A DNA stretch of 64,000 nt, from NCBI GenBank assembly GCA_025267735.1, contig CM046298.1, positions 35,959,264 to 36,023,263 on the forward strand, given 5' to 3'. The translations under genes were made by a program, and so were the position numbers. This DNA comes from Mactra quadrangularis. Lineage: Eukaryota > Mollusca > Bivalvia > Venerida > Mactridae. Of the stretch, positions 24,861 through 36,284 are shown in pieces (position 1 is the stretch's first letter; each line of letters starts with the position of its first letter). The notes beneath the pieces were generated by a model that saw only the letters and a program-made list of their open reading frames with translations, searched no databases and had not been told where the DNA came from.

Positions 24861-25910
24861 GATGTTTTAGTTAAAGTATGTGAACAAGTTACAAGATACT
24901 CTGAATTCAATGTGAAAAAAATATATTAAAAAGTTATTGCAGACCTTAATGATACGATTCTGTCAAATAAACAATATTGACCTTATACTAATAATTTGTG
25001 CTTAATTTCTACTCACCTAAATACAAATAGCATTACAGTGAATTGAATGACCTTTTTGACCTAATATTTTTACTAGTTCATTTATGGCTGCTTCAAATCA
25101 ACATACATACATGTTAGAAAAATCATGAATGGGCTATTGCGTACCCGTTTCTATTCTTGTCATCCTGTCACCAGACAAGGTCAATATTAATCTGAACTGT
25201 CACCATAGGGGGGCGTCACGTGGGCTGAGATTCAATTAATACCAATAAAAACACGCCAACGCACAAGAAACGTAAACATTGCACAATAATGTTCAACCAA
25301 GGGCGAAGTGGATCTTCCAATATAATTCTAAAATTGTTTTTAAAAATCAATACTTATTAATGCTGTAAATTACGTTGCTCAGATTTCACAAATTGTATTT
25401 GTACGTTAATATTTATTAATTATCTTTCAAGTAGTTTACTCAATATTACGTAATACACCTCCATTTGTACAAATCCAGTCAAATATTTCATAAAGCAGAG
25501 CCAAGACAAGGGCCGATACGAAAAACTCTTGACCATTAAAACTCACGCAATGTGATTGGTCAAATGCAAGTACTTAATGAAAATGAAACAATTTGATTGG
25601 CTTATTTGATGGACATTCCAAAATGGCCGCAATTTGTTCGATATAATGCCAATCAATGAAGAAATTGCTATTAACTTTCAAGAAAATAATTCATAAACTG
25701 TGTTGTTGATAATAGAAATATAATTAATCAGATGATTTCATTTACGGGTTCAATTTCATAGACTAGTACGGACGCATTCTGTAGCCTCGGGGAAAACTTC
25801 GGATAAATAACATAGTACATTTATCTTGTTAATAGTGTAAATTTCAAAAACATGACATCAGTAACACCAAACACATTTTGAATTGTTTATCATTGTTAAT
25901 TATTGGTTCC
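24861..25910. other. intergenic, no feature seen
   Basis: AT-rich with no ORF above background and no bounded element that I could recognise. Confidence 0.4.
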
Positions 25911-26520
25911 ACCCTGCTTGCTCAGTCTGTAGCACGCAGGTCTTCTAATCGAAGGGTCGTGGGTTTGTTTCCCAGGCGGGACATACTCTCGTGGATCATT
26001 AAATAATGTCTACGAACATTCTCTTTCCTACCACTAACTCTTACATGTAATCATGTAGGACTGTTGTCAGACATTGCTGGAAGTATATGCCTAGGAACTG
26101 GTTATCAGCTAAATCAAGAGATTTAGCCTTTCTAGAAACGGTATATAGATATCTTAACTCGGATCCGTGGCGGGGCCTAGACTAAGCGCAGAATTTTGAA
26201 TCTTGTGTTCCTCAAGGGTTATTGGTTGGAGCATAACCCGTAATACGCCTTCATGAAAATTGCGGAGGTCCGCTTCATACAGTTATCATTAAGCTTTGAT
26301 TATGGTCAAACAATAGTAGGTGTAATACACTTTCATCAAAATTTGACAACAGTGTCGATTTCCTCAATTTATAAGGTATATGGAGAAGGTGTCGGTCTGA
26401 TTGAAGGGTAGGTGAGTACTGGTTATTGTAAAAAGGTTCAGAAAACTAGAACAAGAGAGCTGACCGCCGTAGAGTGACCATTTTTATGTTGACACGGCGT
26501 TAAACCCAATATAAAAATAA
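25911..26520 (+). mobile_element. SINE-A copy 3 followed by degraded SINE-B
   Basis: 25911-26150 is SINE-A with head CTGCTTGCTCAGTCTGTAGC and B-box region CGTGGGTTTGTTTCCCAGG. From about 26165, pieces of SINE-B follow (GAATCTTGTGTTCCTCAAGG; then TTTGACAACAGTGTCGATTT, GTGAGTACTGGTTATTG and GTTGACACGGCGTTAAACCC ending at 26507). The two families lie end to end. Confidence 0.65.
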
Positions 26521-27003
26521 TACATGTAACATAAGTCGTCGATTAAATATGCAAGTGTTTATATACAGAGCTCGCTTAGAGGCTTTGTCCTAGCGATATT
26601 TATCTGATGCATGTACCACTTCGTTTAGAAAAGCAACAACAGAAAAAAAGTTAATAGCAGCGTGGTAGATTAAAGCGTTATCTTAACGTTCAACGAGTTT
26701 TCTCTGCAAGGGAGTTTTGTTCATATAAGGGAATGTTTTTGAGGCAGTATGACAAAAAATGCTTAAATGTTTTACCATAAAAGGTAAACCAAACAACCAA
26801 TATTTGATAATTTTCCATTATCAAAATTTCCATCATCCTCAGTAAGGGAGAAATAGTGGTGATATTTTATGTAAGGACATACCTAGTATTTGGTACACGT
26901 AATTTTAAGTCACCTTTTCACGACATATTCGTTTAAAGCCACTATTAGAAGATATATTCATCAACAGTAGCCTTCAAAACTGTTTTACTAACAGTTAGTT
27001 ATC

Positions 27004-27271
27004 CATAGGCGGATCTAGTGGGGGGTCAGGGGGGGGAGGTCTGGACCTTCTGGAATTTCCAAAATGTCCATTGGAGTATTTATTGACTGCAAGTCATTTT
27101 TAAGTATCATAAAGCAATTTTTTCTTGATGCTTACAATATATTTAATGGTGTAGTAGTTTTTATAGTTAATATGTTGCATTATTCTGCAAAATGTGTATT
27201 ATGTGGTTGTGGTTCGAAGGTTTGGACCCCCCTTGAAAAAGTTCGAACCCCCCTAGAAAAAAATTCCAATG
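27004..27271 (-). mobile_element. G-rich-ended MITE, family G, copy 2, with 6-bp TSD
   Basis: Begins CATAGGCGGATCTAGTGGGG and ends with CCCCCCTAGAAAAAAATTCC AATG. GTTATC flanks it at 26998-27003 and 27272-27277. The internal 92-residue open frame has no independent support. Confidence 0.75.
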
Positions 27272-27668
27272 GTTATCAGTTATTACATAATATCGCATGC
27301 TTTAGAAAAACAATAAACTGTTTAAACCAATCTGCTTTCTGAATTTGAATCTGACAAAATGTCCATTTCATAAAAAGTGGGGTACTTTTACAAGAGCACA
27401 CTATATTCATCCGTACGCTAATGTATAATATATCTGATCCAAAATAGTTTTAGAGCTAAATTAGGTAATTTGGAGCAGGTTTTTTTCTGTGAAAAGACTT
27501 CATCTCAAACATACTTTAATCAAAACTATGGTTTCAGGTAGGACAACCCAATTCTTTTTCGGTTTTGATCTCCTTTCACTTTGAAATGTAGAAATAAGAA
27601 AAATAACAAAAACATATTTAAGCAATACATGTACTTGCATCTACTTAAGCAATCTAGTTTATTAGAGG

Positions 27669-27925
27669 CATATGCGGATCCAGCGGGGGGGTCAAGGGGG
27701 TCCGGACCCCCCTAGATTTTCCAAAATGTACCTGTCTATTAGTGTATTACTTGACTGTAAGTCATTTTTAAGTTGTATGAAGCATTTTTTCAGTGCTAAT
27801 CGTAGATTTAATAGTTATGTAGTATTAATTATAAATATGTGGCATTATTCTGCAAAATGTGCATAATGTGGTTGTGGTTCGAAAGTTTGGACCTCCCCCC
27901 TAGGAAAAGTTCGGACCACACTATA
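27669..27925 (-). mobile_element. G-rich-ended MITE, family G, copy 3
   Basis: Begins CATATGCGGATCCAGCGGGG, and the body GGTTGTGGTTCGAAAGTTTG aligns with copy 2. It lies 397 bp to the right of copy 2 in the same orientation. The right end is eroded, and I see no target duplication. Confidence 0.7.
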
Positions 27926-28097
27926 GAACACTATACAACAGATATGCTAACAGTATTAAAACTCAGAACTTGTTAAAACATAGTATACAATGCACGTATT
28001 CGCAGCTAAACCACTTTCCTTTCGATCAATGCTGTTATCTTTTAATCCTCCACGAGAAAAGGATGTTTGCTGTCATCTTACATTTCACAATTTTGAG

Positions 28098-28354
28098 GCC
28101 CGGCTAGCTCAGTTGGTAGCACGCAAGTCTACTGATGGAGGGATTGTGGGATCAATTCCCGGGCGGGCATACTTTCGTGGAGATTGGTCATGAAATTATT
28201 TCTACGGCCATTCTCTCTCCTACCAATGATTTTTAATAATGTAGGGCACTCTGAGTTGTCAATCACTGATGACACTGATAACAGCTAAATCGAGAGATTT
28301 CGCCTTTCCAAGGGGAGTGAGTAGGTTAAACCCAACTAAAACAAACCAACAAAC
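28098..28354 (+). mobile_element. SINE-A, copy 4 (best tRNA-like head)
   Basis: Head GCCCGGCTAGCTCAGTTGG with A box, then CAAGTCTACTGATGGAGGG, and a B-box position GGGATCAATTCCCGGGCGGG. Body CATTCTCTCTCCTACCAATG and tail GGTTAAACCCAACTAAAACA. Not a functional tRNA: the anticodon arm does not pair properly and a SINE body follows. Confidence 0.8.
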
Positions 28355-29737
28355 ATTTGACAAATACGACAGTGACCGTTTCGTAGAAAAGAATGTCCTT
28401 TTAGTAGAACGCATTATATACATTCAAAAGCAAATCTACAAAAGTACTGTCTAAACATTTTATTTGGCTCTCACAGCGTCTACAGTTTCATTAGGTTATG
28501 TGTGCCGGTTTGGCACACTTCTTTTACCAGAATTTATTGACGCCGACAACTTTCATCACACTGAGAGTGTTTATTCTCCAGGACTGCGATTATAATGATA
28601 TCATCCGAGTAATCCGCATGGATTTTTGCAGTAGTTTGAATCGGACTGACTTTTTTTTATTCATAGGAGCTAAATGCAAATTGCTTTAACAACTGATTTG
28701 TAACACTGTACTCTGACAGGGCGCCGAAAATCGGTCTTTTCAAATTCGATGGTCTAAAAAGTAGAACGATCTTCGTTTACATGCAGATACATCTTTCTTC
28801 TCAATGTCAGCATTCCGAACTCAGCAATCGTCAAACATATAGTATGGTTTGCAAATTAGGAACGTTAGTCAGTTATTTCCCCTTGTATACTCTTCAAATA
28901 GGTAGGTCCAATTAGTTGGATTAAGTCAATTTGCCAAAATTAATCTGAAAAAACTTTTTTGTAAATCATTGAATTTGTTTAAAATTAAAGCTTAGTATTT
29001 TTAGGGTAAAGAACTATCTAAATTTCACCACTTTTGTTAATATCTTAATTAACAAGAAATATTTTGTTATCCTTACGTACGACTTCAATGATAAAATCCG
29101 AAGATTCCTACTGTAAGGACCTACTTACCAATTGGATTGCTTTAGATTTTATCAGGGGAAGATAACTGACAAAAGTCCTTAATTGTAGGTAACATTTACA
29201 AGGAAACTTCACCGCATACGTACTTTCATGTCAGTGGTATTACATTTTATCTATAATTTGCAATATCCAACTTTGAAAAAATGTCAGTTGACAATACATT
29301 TGTATCTGCAAACATGCCTACGTCATAACGATGATAGCATGATTGATTCACAACAGGCTATCTTTGCAGTACTTTGATTATAGATATGTGGGTTTAAGGT
29401 GAGATTACAATTATAGCTTATTTATTGTGCATGACATAATTTGCATCCGCCAAGCCAATTGTTTATTTCATATAAATTACAATTGACCTGCAGAGAACGG
29501 ATATTACCATATCAATTATTTGTTTAAAATTCAAACTAACGATAATTATTGCCTTGACATTTGTAGCAGCTTATCTACATTATATATCTAAGTTCATTTT
29601 TAAAGAATAATTTATTACACTGTATATGCTGTGCCTACTTTATTCTATAGTCACGTATTCACAGATGATGATGTCGGGTGCTTTCAAATAAAAACAGTAC
29701 GGATGATTGTACGGAAAGTAGTGCTGATATAATGTTT
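28355..29737. other. intergenic with one dispersed repeat
   Basis: 28574-28640 (GGACTGCGATTATAATGATA ... GTAATCCGCATGGATTTTTGC) is similar to 15090-15140, so it is a dispersed repeat of unknown type. Otherwise no feature. Confidence 0.35.
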
Positions 29738-30275
29738 AAACAAGAGGGCCATGATGGCCCCTTATAGCTCACCAGAGTACAGCTGCTTGTTACAAGTTGT
29801 TACAGACCTGGTATGTGACGCACCGCCTTGTCACAGTGAACATTTGTGAAGTTGTTTTGAAATCACTCCATTCATATTAAAGTTACATCACAGACAAGAC
29901 AATTATATTTTTAGTAACAGTGACCTTGACCTTGGACCTACAGGTATGGGTATTGTACGTGACTTACTGCCTTGGCATGGTGAACATTTGTGCCAAGTTT
30001 TTTTGAAATCCAATTACAAATAACAAATTTACAGCCTGGACAAGACTTTTCCTTTTTAGTAAACTTCTGTGACCTAGTTTTTAACCCCAGATGACCCATA
30101 TTTGAACTCGTCCGAGTAATTACTGGGACATGCGTCCTGGCCAAGTTTCGTGGCTCTTGGATAAAATGCAATTGCTAGAATCATGTAGAATGTGGACAGA
30201 CGACAGACGACGGATGACAGACGACGGACATTCATCGATTCTAATAGCTCATCCTGAGCAAGCTCAGACGAGATA
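29738..30275. mobile_element. Pearl/Helitron-like element, short copy
   Basis: Starts AAACAAGAGGGCCATGATGG, with GGGCCATGATGGCCC an odd-centre palindrome, and ends GACGACGGACATTCATCGAT then AGCTCATCCTGAGCA, a GCTCA/TGAGC hairpin. The core has one GTGACCTAGTTTTTAACCC unit. Same ends as 12862-14155 but with fewer internal repeats. Confidence 0.7.
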
Positions 30276-31473
30276 AAAACTAATGATTTGTTTTGGTATT
30301 TTTTCAGAACAATCTCTGTCTTTCTCTATACGCGTTATCCTCCAAAATTGTGAAAAAGATGGAACAATAAGCGTAAAATGTTTTCAAAAAAGTATACTTA
30401 TTTTCTTAAGGTAATGTATATAAACTCTTAAATCTCATAAAATGTACTTGCAAGAACCTATTTATGATTCTGATCCTGCCAAATTAAGAAAGTAAATGTA
30501 GTTGTTACTACAGTGAAACTATTGCCTCAAAAAATATGTTATCAGTTCTGGAATTTTGGAAATGTTTAAGTGATATTTGTCAATTTTTACCTCTGTGAAA
30601 AAGTCTAATTTCGGCTCCATTTTGAGAAGAAAATCACTGAAAACAGTACCGGTGGCTATCAAGGATTTATGTGGATTGTCGGATTATATGAAAGCTGCCA
30701 TGTTTACTCCGAGACGATTCAGATCGATCATCATCATAGCTGTCAAGGGACCGATGGCTTCAGGTGTGAACATCTGAAAGCTGAAAGCTATGGGTCGATA
30801 GGGTCCTTGTGTGTCTAAGGTAACACCGTGGCCAAGAGTGCAGTGCACCACAGTCTCCCTGCAACTTCAAAGTATTGCTATTTGAGACCCTCTGAATTTC
30901 TACAAACACATTTTGACTAGTTTCCAGGTTTCCACTTTATGAATATTTTGATGTATTGATTAGTGACAGAGATATGGTACTTAGTATATCTACTGGTAAA
31001 ATACTTTGTTAAAAGTTGAAAGCCAGCAAATAAGAAGCAGCAACGTTAAAAAACCAAGATCTTTCACACAGCCAAAATGCAAAGATGGAGATTGTTATAT
31101 ATTTTTAAACTTTTGTTATAAGCGAGACGTAACGAACAAATAACAATGAAAAGAACCTAAAGGGTTCCGCCTATGAGGGAGCAGTGACAACATAATTAAC
31201 GTTGGTAACTAGATTCTAGGGTATGACTCATACATATAAAGGACCAAATTTTGAAAAGCCTGTTATCTAAACAACTAATGGTGTGAGGTTGATTCAAGGC
31301 TCAAATGTCAGTGACATACACTCAATATGTGTGACTTGGGGAGCCATGGTAACAAGGTGAATCAGTGCGTTCGTCTAGCACGTTTAATTGATTACATAGC
31401 AGTTCATATTTTATACCCGCAAAACAAATCCAATAGTTTTCTAATTTTAAACCAGCTAAGTCAGAAAAATGAC
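30276..31473. other. intergenic, no gene seen
   Basis: Open frame 30577-30777 begins with TTG and lacks splice sites or motifs. The surrounding sequence is unremarkable. Confidence 0.35.
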
Positions 31474-31766
31474 CCTGGTCGATAGCGCAGTCGGTAGGGC
31501 GCCGGGATTTGGAATCTCGTGTCCCGAATGGGGTACGGGTTCGAATCCCACCCGGGGAGGTTATACCCTTACATGAAAATTTGACAATAATGTCAATGTT
31601 CCTCCATTCATTGAATAATATGGAGATTTTTCCGGCCTTGTGGAAGGGTATGTGAGTACTGGTTATAGACAAGGGTTCAGGAAAGCCAGGTTAGATGCGC
31701 TGGACGCCGTAAAATGACCTAAATTGTGTTGACACGGCGTTAAACCCAGTTAAAAAGAAAAAAAGA
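31474..31766 (+). mobile_element. SINE-B, tRNA-headed, most complete copy
   Basis: The A box TAGCGCAGTCGG (31483-31494) and B box GGTTCGAATCC (31538-31548) are perfect RNA polymerase III consensus. The body carries ATGAAAATTTGACAATAATG and TGAGTACTGGTTATAGACAA, and the tail GTGTTGACACGGCGTTAAAC plus an A-rich end. Other copies are at 24681, 26165, 32725 (-) and 40285 (-). The strong promoter boxes suggest it was transcribed; LINE-dependent copying is the usual mechanism. Confidence 0.85.
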
Positions 31767-32724
31767 GGACCAATGGTTCTATATGCAACACATGAAGTTA
31801 AAGTCCGCCAATAAGACCATTTTTGTTATTTCACACGTTCAAACACGTGATATTCTACCATTTGTAAGTCCCAAACGCTTAATTTAATAATAAAAAAGAG
31901 ACCCTTTATATTACCATTATAAACCATTCAGATTTTAAGACCATCGATTTTATCGTTCTAATAGTGGAACATGTATGTATGAATTAAAAAGCGTCCAACC
32001 AAACAGAGTTGATTTACAAAATAAATGTCCCCCTTAAGATAAGAATCATTTCATATCGCTTAAATGTTGAAAATATATTTTAATACACAGGTTGTTTTAA
32101 ACATAATACGGACATATTTTTAGAGAGAAGCAAATTAATGATAAACATACATGAAAGGTCAGTTTCAGCCAAATAGAGCGAATCTTGCACTATTTTATGT
32201 CTCGAACTAACCTGAGTATGGGTGTTGTTCGGTTAACGCATTTACCGCATCGATTGTTGGGATTATACTTTTAACACTGTTTTCGTTATGCTTCATTCAA
32301 TGGACACAAAAACTAAGCAATGCAGTCAAAGGGACGCAATCAAAATAAGTAGTAAATTTCTTTTGAACAAAAAATATTGTGTGTGCAATCATGTTGTTGA
32401 AATGGAATTTTTACTGGACTGAATTGAAGTTTACCGAGCCAAAAAAATCTAAGTGATATGTTGTTAAAATATGCTGTGCATTTTAACGTTTTAGAATAAT
32501 ATATTCAAAATTAAATTGACAGTATAACAACAGATGATGGTTTTGTTTATTAAATTACGATATTTTCGGTCGTAAAATGTTGGTGGACCATCGGGCCGCT
32601 CACTTTTTAAAAGTCATTGGACCGACGTACGGCTGTTTCGGTAAACTTGGTCTATGAGCAAAGGGCTAAATTTGAATACTGCTAGTAAGTTGTTTGTTTT
32701 ATTTATTTTCAATACCGGAGTAAA
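31767..32724. other. intergenic, no feature seen
   Basis: AT-rich, no supported ORF or element. Confidence 0.35.
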
Positions 32725-32862
32725 CGCCATGTCTACCTTTTTTGGCTATTTTACGTCGTCAATCGCATCTAACCTAGCTTTTCTGGATCGATCCTTGTCT
32801 ATAACCAGTACTCACTTACCCTTCCACAAGACCGAAAGCTTATCCATTTACCTTATTAATGG
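32725..32862 (-). mobile_element. SINE-B fragment (reverse)
   Basis: CATCTAACCTAGCTTTTCTG, TTGTCTATAACCAGTACTCA and CCCTTCCACAAGACCGAAAG match the complement of SINE-B. The head is lost. Confidence 0.65.
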
Positions 32863-33059
32863 CAAGTTGTTTGTATCACGAATTTCGTGACATAGCTAGA
32901 ATACTATATTTCTCATCATGTACGAATTAACACTCTAACAAAATATCCGTGATAATTGAAATAAGACATGTATACATACGAGTTTCAAATGTCAACGTTA
33001 AGTTGGTCCTAATTTGAGATGTTATTGCTAATTAATTATATACATGTACCCGTAATAAA

Positions 33060-33133
33060 CATTCTCGTTTCCCAGAGTCTAGTAGGATTCTCAATAGTAT
33101 TGAGAATCCTACTAGACTCTGGTTACGAGAATG
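33060..33133. mobile_element. 74-bp near-perfect palindromic MITE, hAT-like, 8-bp TSD
   Basis: Left arm CATTCTCGTTTCCCAGAGTC then TAGTAGGATTCTCAATA, a single central G at 33097, then the complementary right arm ending CGAGAATG. Only one indel and two substitutions break the symmetry. GTAATAAA flanks it exactly at 33052-33059 and 33134-33141. An 8-bp duplication fits the hAT superfamily. Other family members are at 20206 and 50797. Confidence 0.88.
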
Positions 33134-33319
33134 GTAATAAAGTGATGAGAACAGCAATTTAAATGTCATTTTATTTATAAGAAATATGAGAATACATTTC
33201 TAGTAATAAATTCATATTTACATATAGCGAAATTCCTCTTAACGGTAAACACCACCTAACAGCCACCTCAGTCACACACGACCTGCACAGTTTTAAGACA
33301 AAATACTAGAATATTTTGT

Positions 33320-33791
33320 AGGGGTGTAACGGTTAACAGATATACCGGAAAATATTGCAATACAAATTCTAACGGTTTTTAACTTGTTCGTTTTTCCTTG
33401 AACCGGTGTTTGCAGTTATGCGTCGTTCTGTTTTTAACAAAATCTGAAAGTTTAATGTTCAAATAAATGTTAATAGTATTGAATTCTTGAAATAACTTTA
33501 CTGTGCTTTAAAAGGAAACATCTCTAGTCAATTTAGAAAAAAATAATCAAAAGTCCGTTTCAAAACACGCATTTTTTGAGCATATAGACCATTGCACAAT
33601 TAATTCAAACATTTGAATAAGAGATCATTTGAAAATACACATGTGCGTGTTATGCTGATTCAATTAGGACGATGCGAATGCATCAATTCATGCTTCGCAT
33701 GTCTACGAAAACAAACGGTACGTATTGCAATACGGTTTTGGATATTGCAATAAATTGAAATACGGTTTTTACAGTATTGTTACACTCCTAG
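33320..33791. mobile_element. 472-bp hAT-like MITE with 8-bp TSD
   Basis: Ends AGGGGTGTAACGG and GTTACACTCCTAG are inverted repeats, with further inverted TATTGCAATAC motifs inside (33353 and 33723). TATTTTGT (33312-33319) and TATTCTGT (33792-33799) form an 8-bp target duplication with one change. No transposase. The right end recurs at 62990-63192. Confidence 0.8.
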
Positions 33792-33799
33792 TATTCTGT

Positions 33800-35700
33800 T
33801 TATGAAGGTAAATTTTGTTGGCCGACATCAGTGTATATTGCTCTTGCAAATTCAGTGTCCCACTATACAGAGATATATGTGTATATATGTATTAGTAAGA
33901 AGCGGACATGAAAACAGTCCAATAACCGTGAAGTCTAACTAATCTATGCTGGAGTTATAAATCTTATCACTCGTCATGTGGATGATGATGGAAAAAATAT
34001 TTGAAGTTATAACTATAGATATCTTAAGAAATAGAGAAGTTACAGTACAAAAAAAATAGTAAAGTTGTAAATAAGTTCAAGGGGGGGGGATACATCTAAA
34101 AATGCTGCATTTAGAGTTATGAACTATGTCACATGAGATCTGGCTGATAATAAGATACATACATTTAAAGTTTGGAGTAGATTACTAAAGAAATAAAGAA
34201 AGCTTTAGTTATACATGTATATATTTTGTAGCACAAAAACTTTAATCAGAATTCTGAACGCAGACGCCGGGCGAGTAGGATAGCTCTTTATACACTTCAT
34301 AAATTCGAGCTAGACACGATCTTTTTTAAACACATTTATGGAAATTACTGCAGCATTTTACGTTTTTGTTTAATAAGAAAAAAAGAGAATGATTCTAATA
34401 GGCCACACTTTCCGGGCTACATTTTATACCCGCATATTTGTACGCTCGTTGCCGTAGATTAAACTTATGAATCAACACCATTCGAAACTGCTCAGTTTTT
34501 ACCGTAGATGATTAATAACAAAAACACGTGAGGTATTTAAAAGTAATTATTTCAGTTAATTAACTCTGTCTTAGGAGATTGATTCGTTGTCTAGTAATAT
34601 AATTTAACAATATGTTCATTCCCCGCTTTATTAGTGTCTGTTTTAATTTTTGAACATTATATTTTTCTTGTTAATTGCCAAATCCGTAAGTATATTCGGA
34701 TAGAAATGTTCGGATACACAACTGTTTGGTTTACCATGGCAATGCCGGGTCACTGTTCCTACTCCTAGATGAGACACTTTGAGTAAAACAAACATATTTT
34801 TGTCTCTGAGATTGTGACTAACAACATGGATTTATAGAAAGACATGTTTTTTCTGTGTGAAACTCAACTCATTTAATTTCAACTTCAAGAACACATAATG
34901 GGACATTGTCAACATTATATTTATAATTTCCAATGTCCCAGTTTTCTTATCACATTGCTTGGTAGTGCTTTGCTCCCTTGTACCTTCGATTTGATATAAC
35001 ATACTTATTTCTTTTCATGTGAGTAGGCTACCAAAGGAGAACATGCTAACAGAGAACAGGTTGAAATTATTTTGTTACAAGTTTCTCAGACAATAATAAA
35101 TAATATGAACTTAGGTGCTACCTATGTTGCGGAAAACACACTTATATGTATTACTTAAAAATAAAAAAATAAGATTGTGACTTTGGCAAAATAAAATTAA
35201 AGATATTCGGCGCTGTGAAGGATTTATTTTGTTTGAGGGCCTATTAATTAGATAAGCTAGGGGAGATAACTGCGTAATTTATTGCATTCAGAAAAATCTG
35301 ACATGTCATTCTTTATGTCAGAATCATATTTAAATTCTGAAAGAAATGTATTGTACATATTTATTTATCTTATGAATAGAGATGAAGGTAAAAAAGCCTC
35401 GAAAAAACATTCATTTTTTAAGATAGAAATGTTTTCCTCTTTAAACAATGCCCGGTAACGTTACGTTACGGTAACGTGCCGGTTTTATCATGAATGTTTC
35501 TTAGCGACGTCACGAACGGTGCGTTGGTAAGTATTTCCGATGTAAAAAGTCATAAATAAATATTTTAATGAGGAAATGAACGAATAAAACGACCAAATAT
35601 ATTTTGAACTGTTATCATGGAAAAAACATCGTAAAAAAGCACGTTTGAAAATATTTTGTAAGCGGTCACGAGGAAGCTGCAAATATTTTTATCTAATGAA
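33800..35700. other. intergenic, no feature seen
   Basis: Mostly AT-rich, with a poly-G run near 34081. Near 35449 is a self-complementary GGTAACGTTACGTTACGG stretch of unknown meaning. No gene. Confidence 0.35.
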
Positions 35701-36284
35701 AAGCCGCCAGTAGCTTCATTCATTGATCGGTATCGTTGAACGCTTGTAGTGCAATTTTCTATAGAGCGTCTTTAATCTTGATTCACAGATGTTTGATTAA
35801 GCGTCTGATAAAATTGATGAAAATGGCGGCGCCCATGGTCTGGAGATTTTTTTCAAACTCATAGGTATATCAATTTTTCATTGATTTTATCAGTTTTTTC
35901 AATATTTAAGAATTAACGTACGTCATACACGTTATCTAAAAGCGCTCAAAATCGCTCGGGTTTTCCGCGTAATAAGGTTTGTATTGTATTGTTAAGGAAA
36001 TTGGCCACTGGTTTAGCCCTTTATAATGGCTTTAATTCTATCTGAAGAATATTAATCTTTTACTATATCTGGAGCTACAAACATGTTCTATGATAAACTT
36101 CTTGCTGCCTACATTGGTGACATGGTTAAAAAAGTTCCATGGTATTAGTAGGGAGAAGTTAAGGTCCCTTGTACAGGGGTATAAAGCAAGTATTTGTACT
36201 AATGGAATTTGACTGGTGAGTGGTTGGTTATCTATAAACCTACTGTAATGTATTGTATTGTTATTCTTAATGCCTATTTTTCAG
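35701..36284 (+). promoter_or_regulatory. probable PBDC1 promoter and 5' UTR exon
   Basis: The PBDC1 start codon directly follows a consensus acceptor (TTTTTCAG at 36277-36284), so a non-coding exon must lie upstream. AAAATGGCGGC at 35820-35830 matches the YY1 consensus AANATGGCGGC common in housekeeping promoters. Candidate donors are CATAG|GTATAT (GT at 35865) and AATAAG|GTTTGT (GT at 35977). Position of the transcription start is inferred only. Confidence 0.5.

Noticed and set aside
28098..28180. tRNA gene near GCCCGGCTAGCTCAGTTGG
   Set aside because: The head of SINE-A, present in four copies with the same non-tRNA body.
31474..31560. Functional tRNA gene with consensus A and B boxes
   Set aside because: A SINE body and A-rich tail follow directly, the same composite recurs several times, and the cloverleaf does not close cleanly.
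31322..31672. 116-residue minus-strand ORF
   Set aside because: Reads through the complement of SINE-B, including its tRNA-like head.
34081..34090. Poly-G run as part of a G-family MITE
   Set aside because: No GGATC-type ends nearby, so it is treated as simple sequence.
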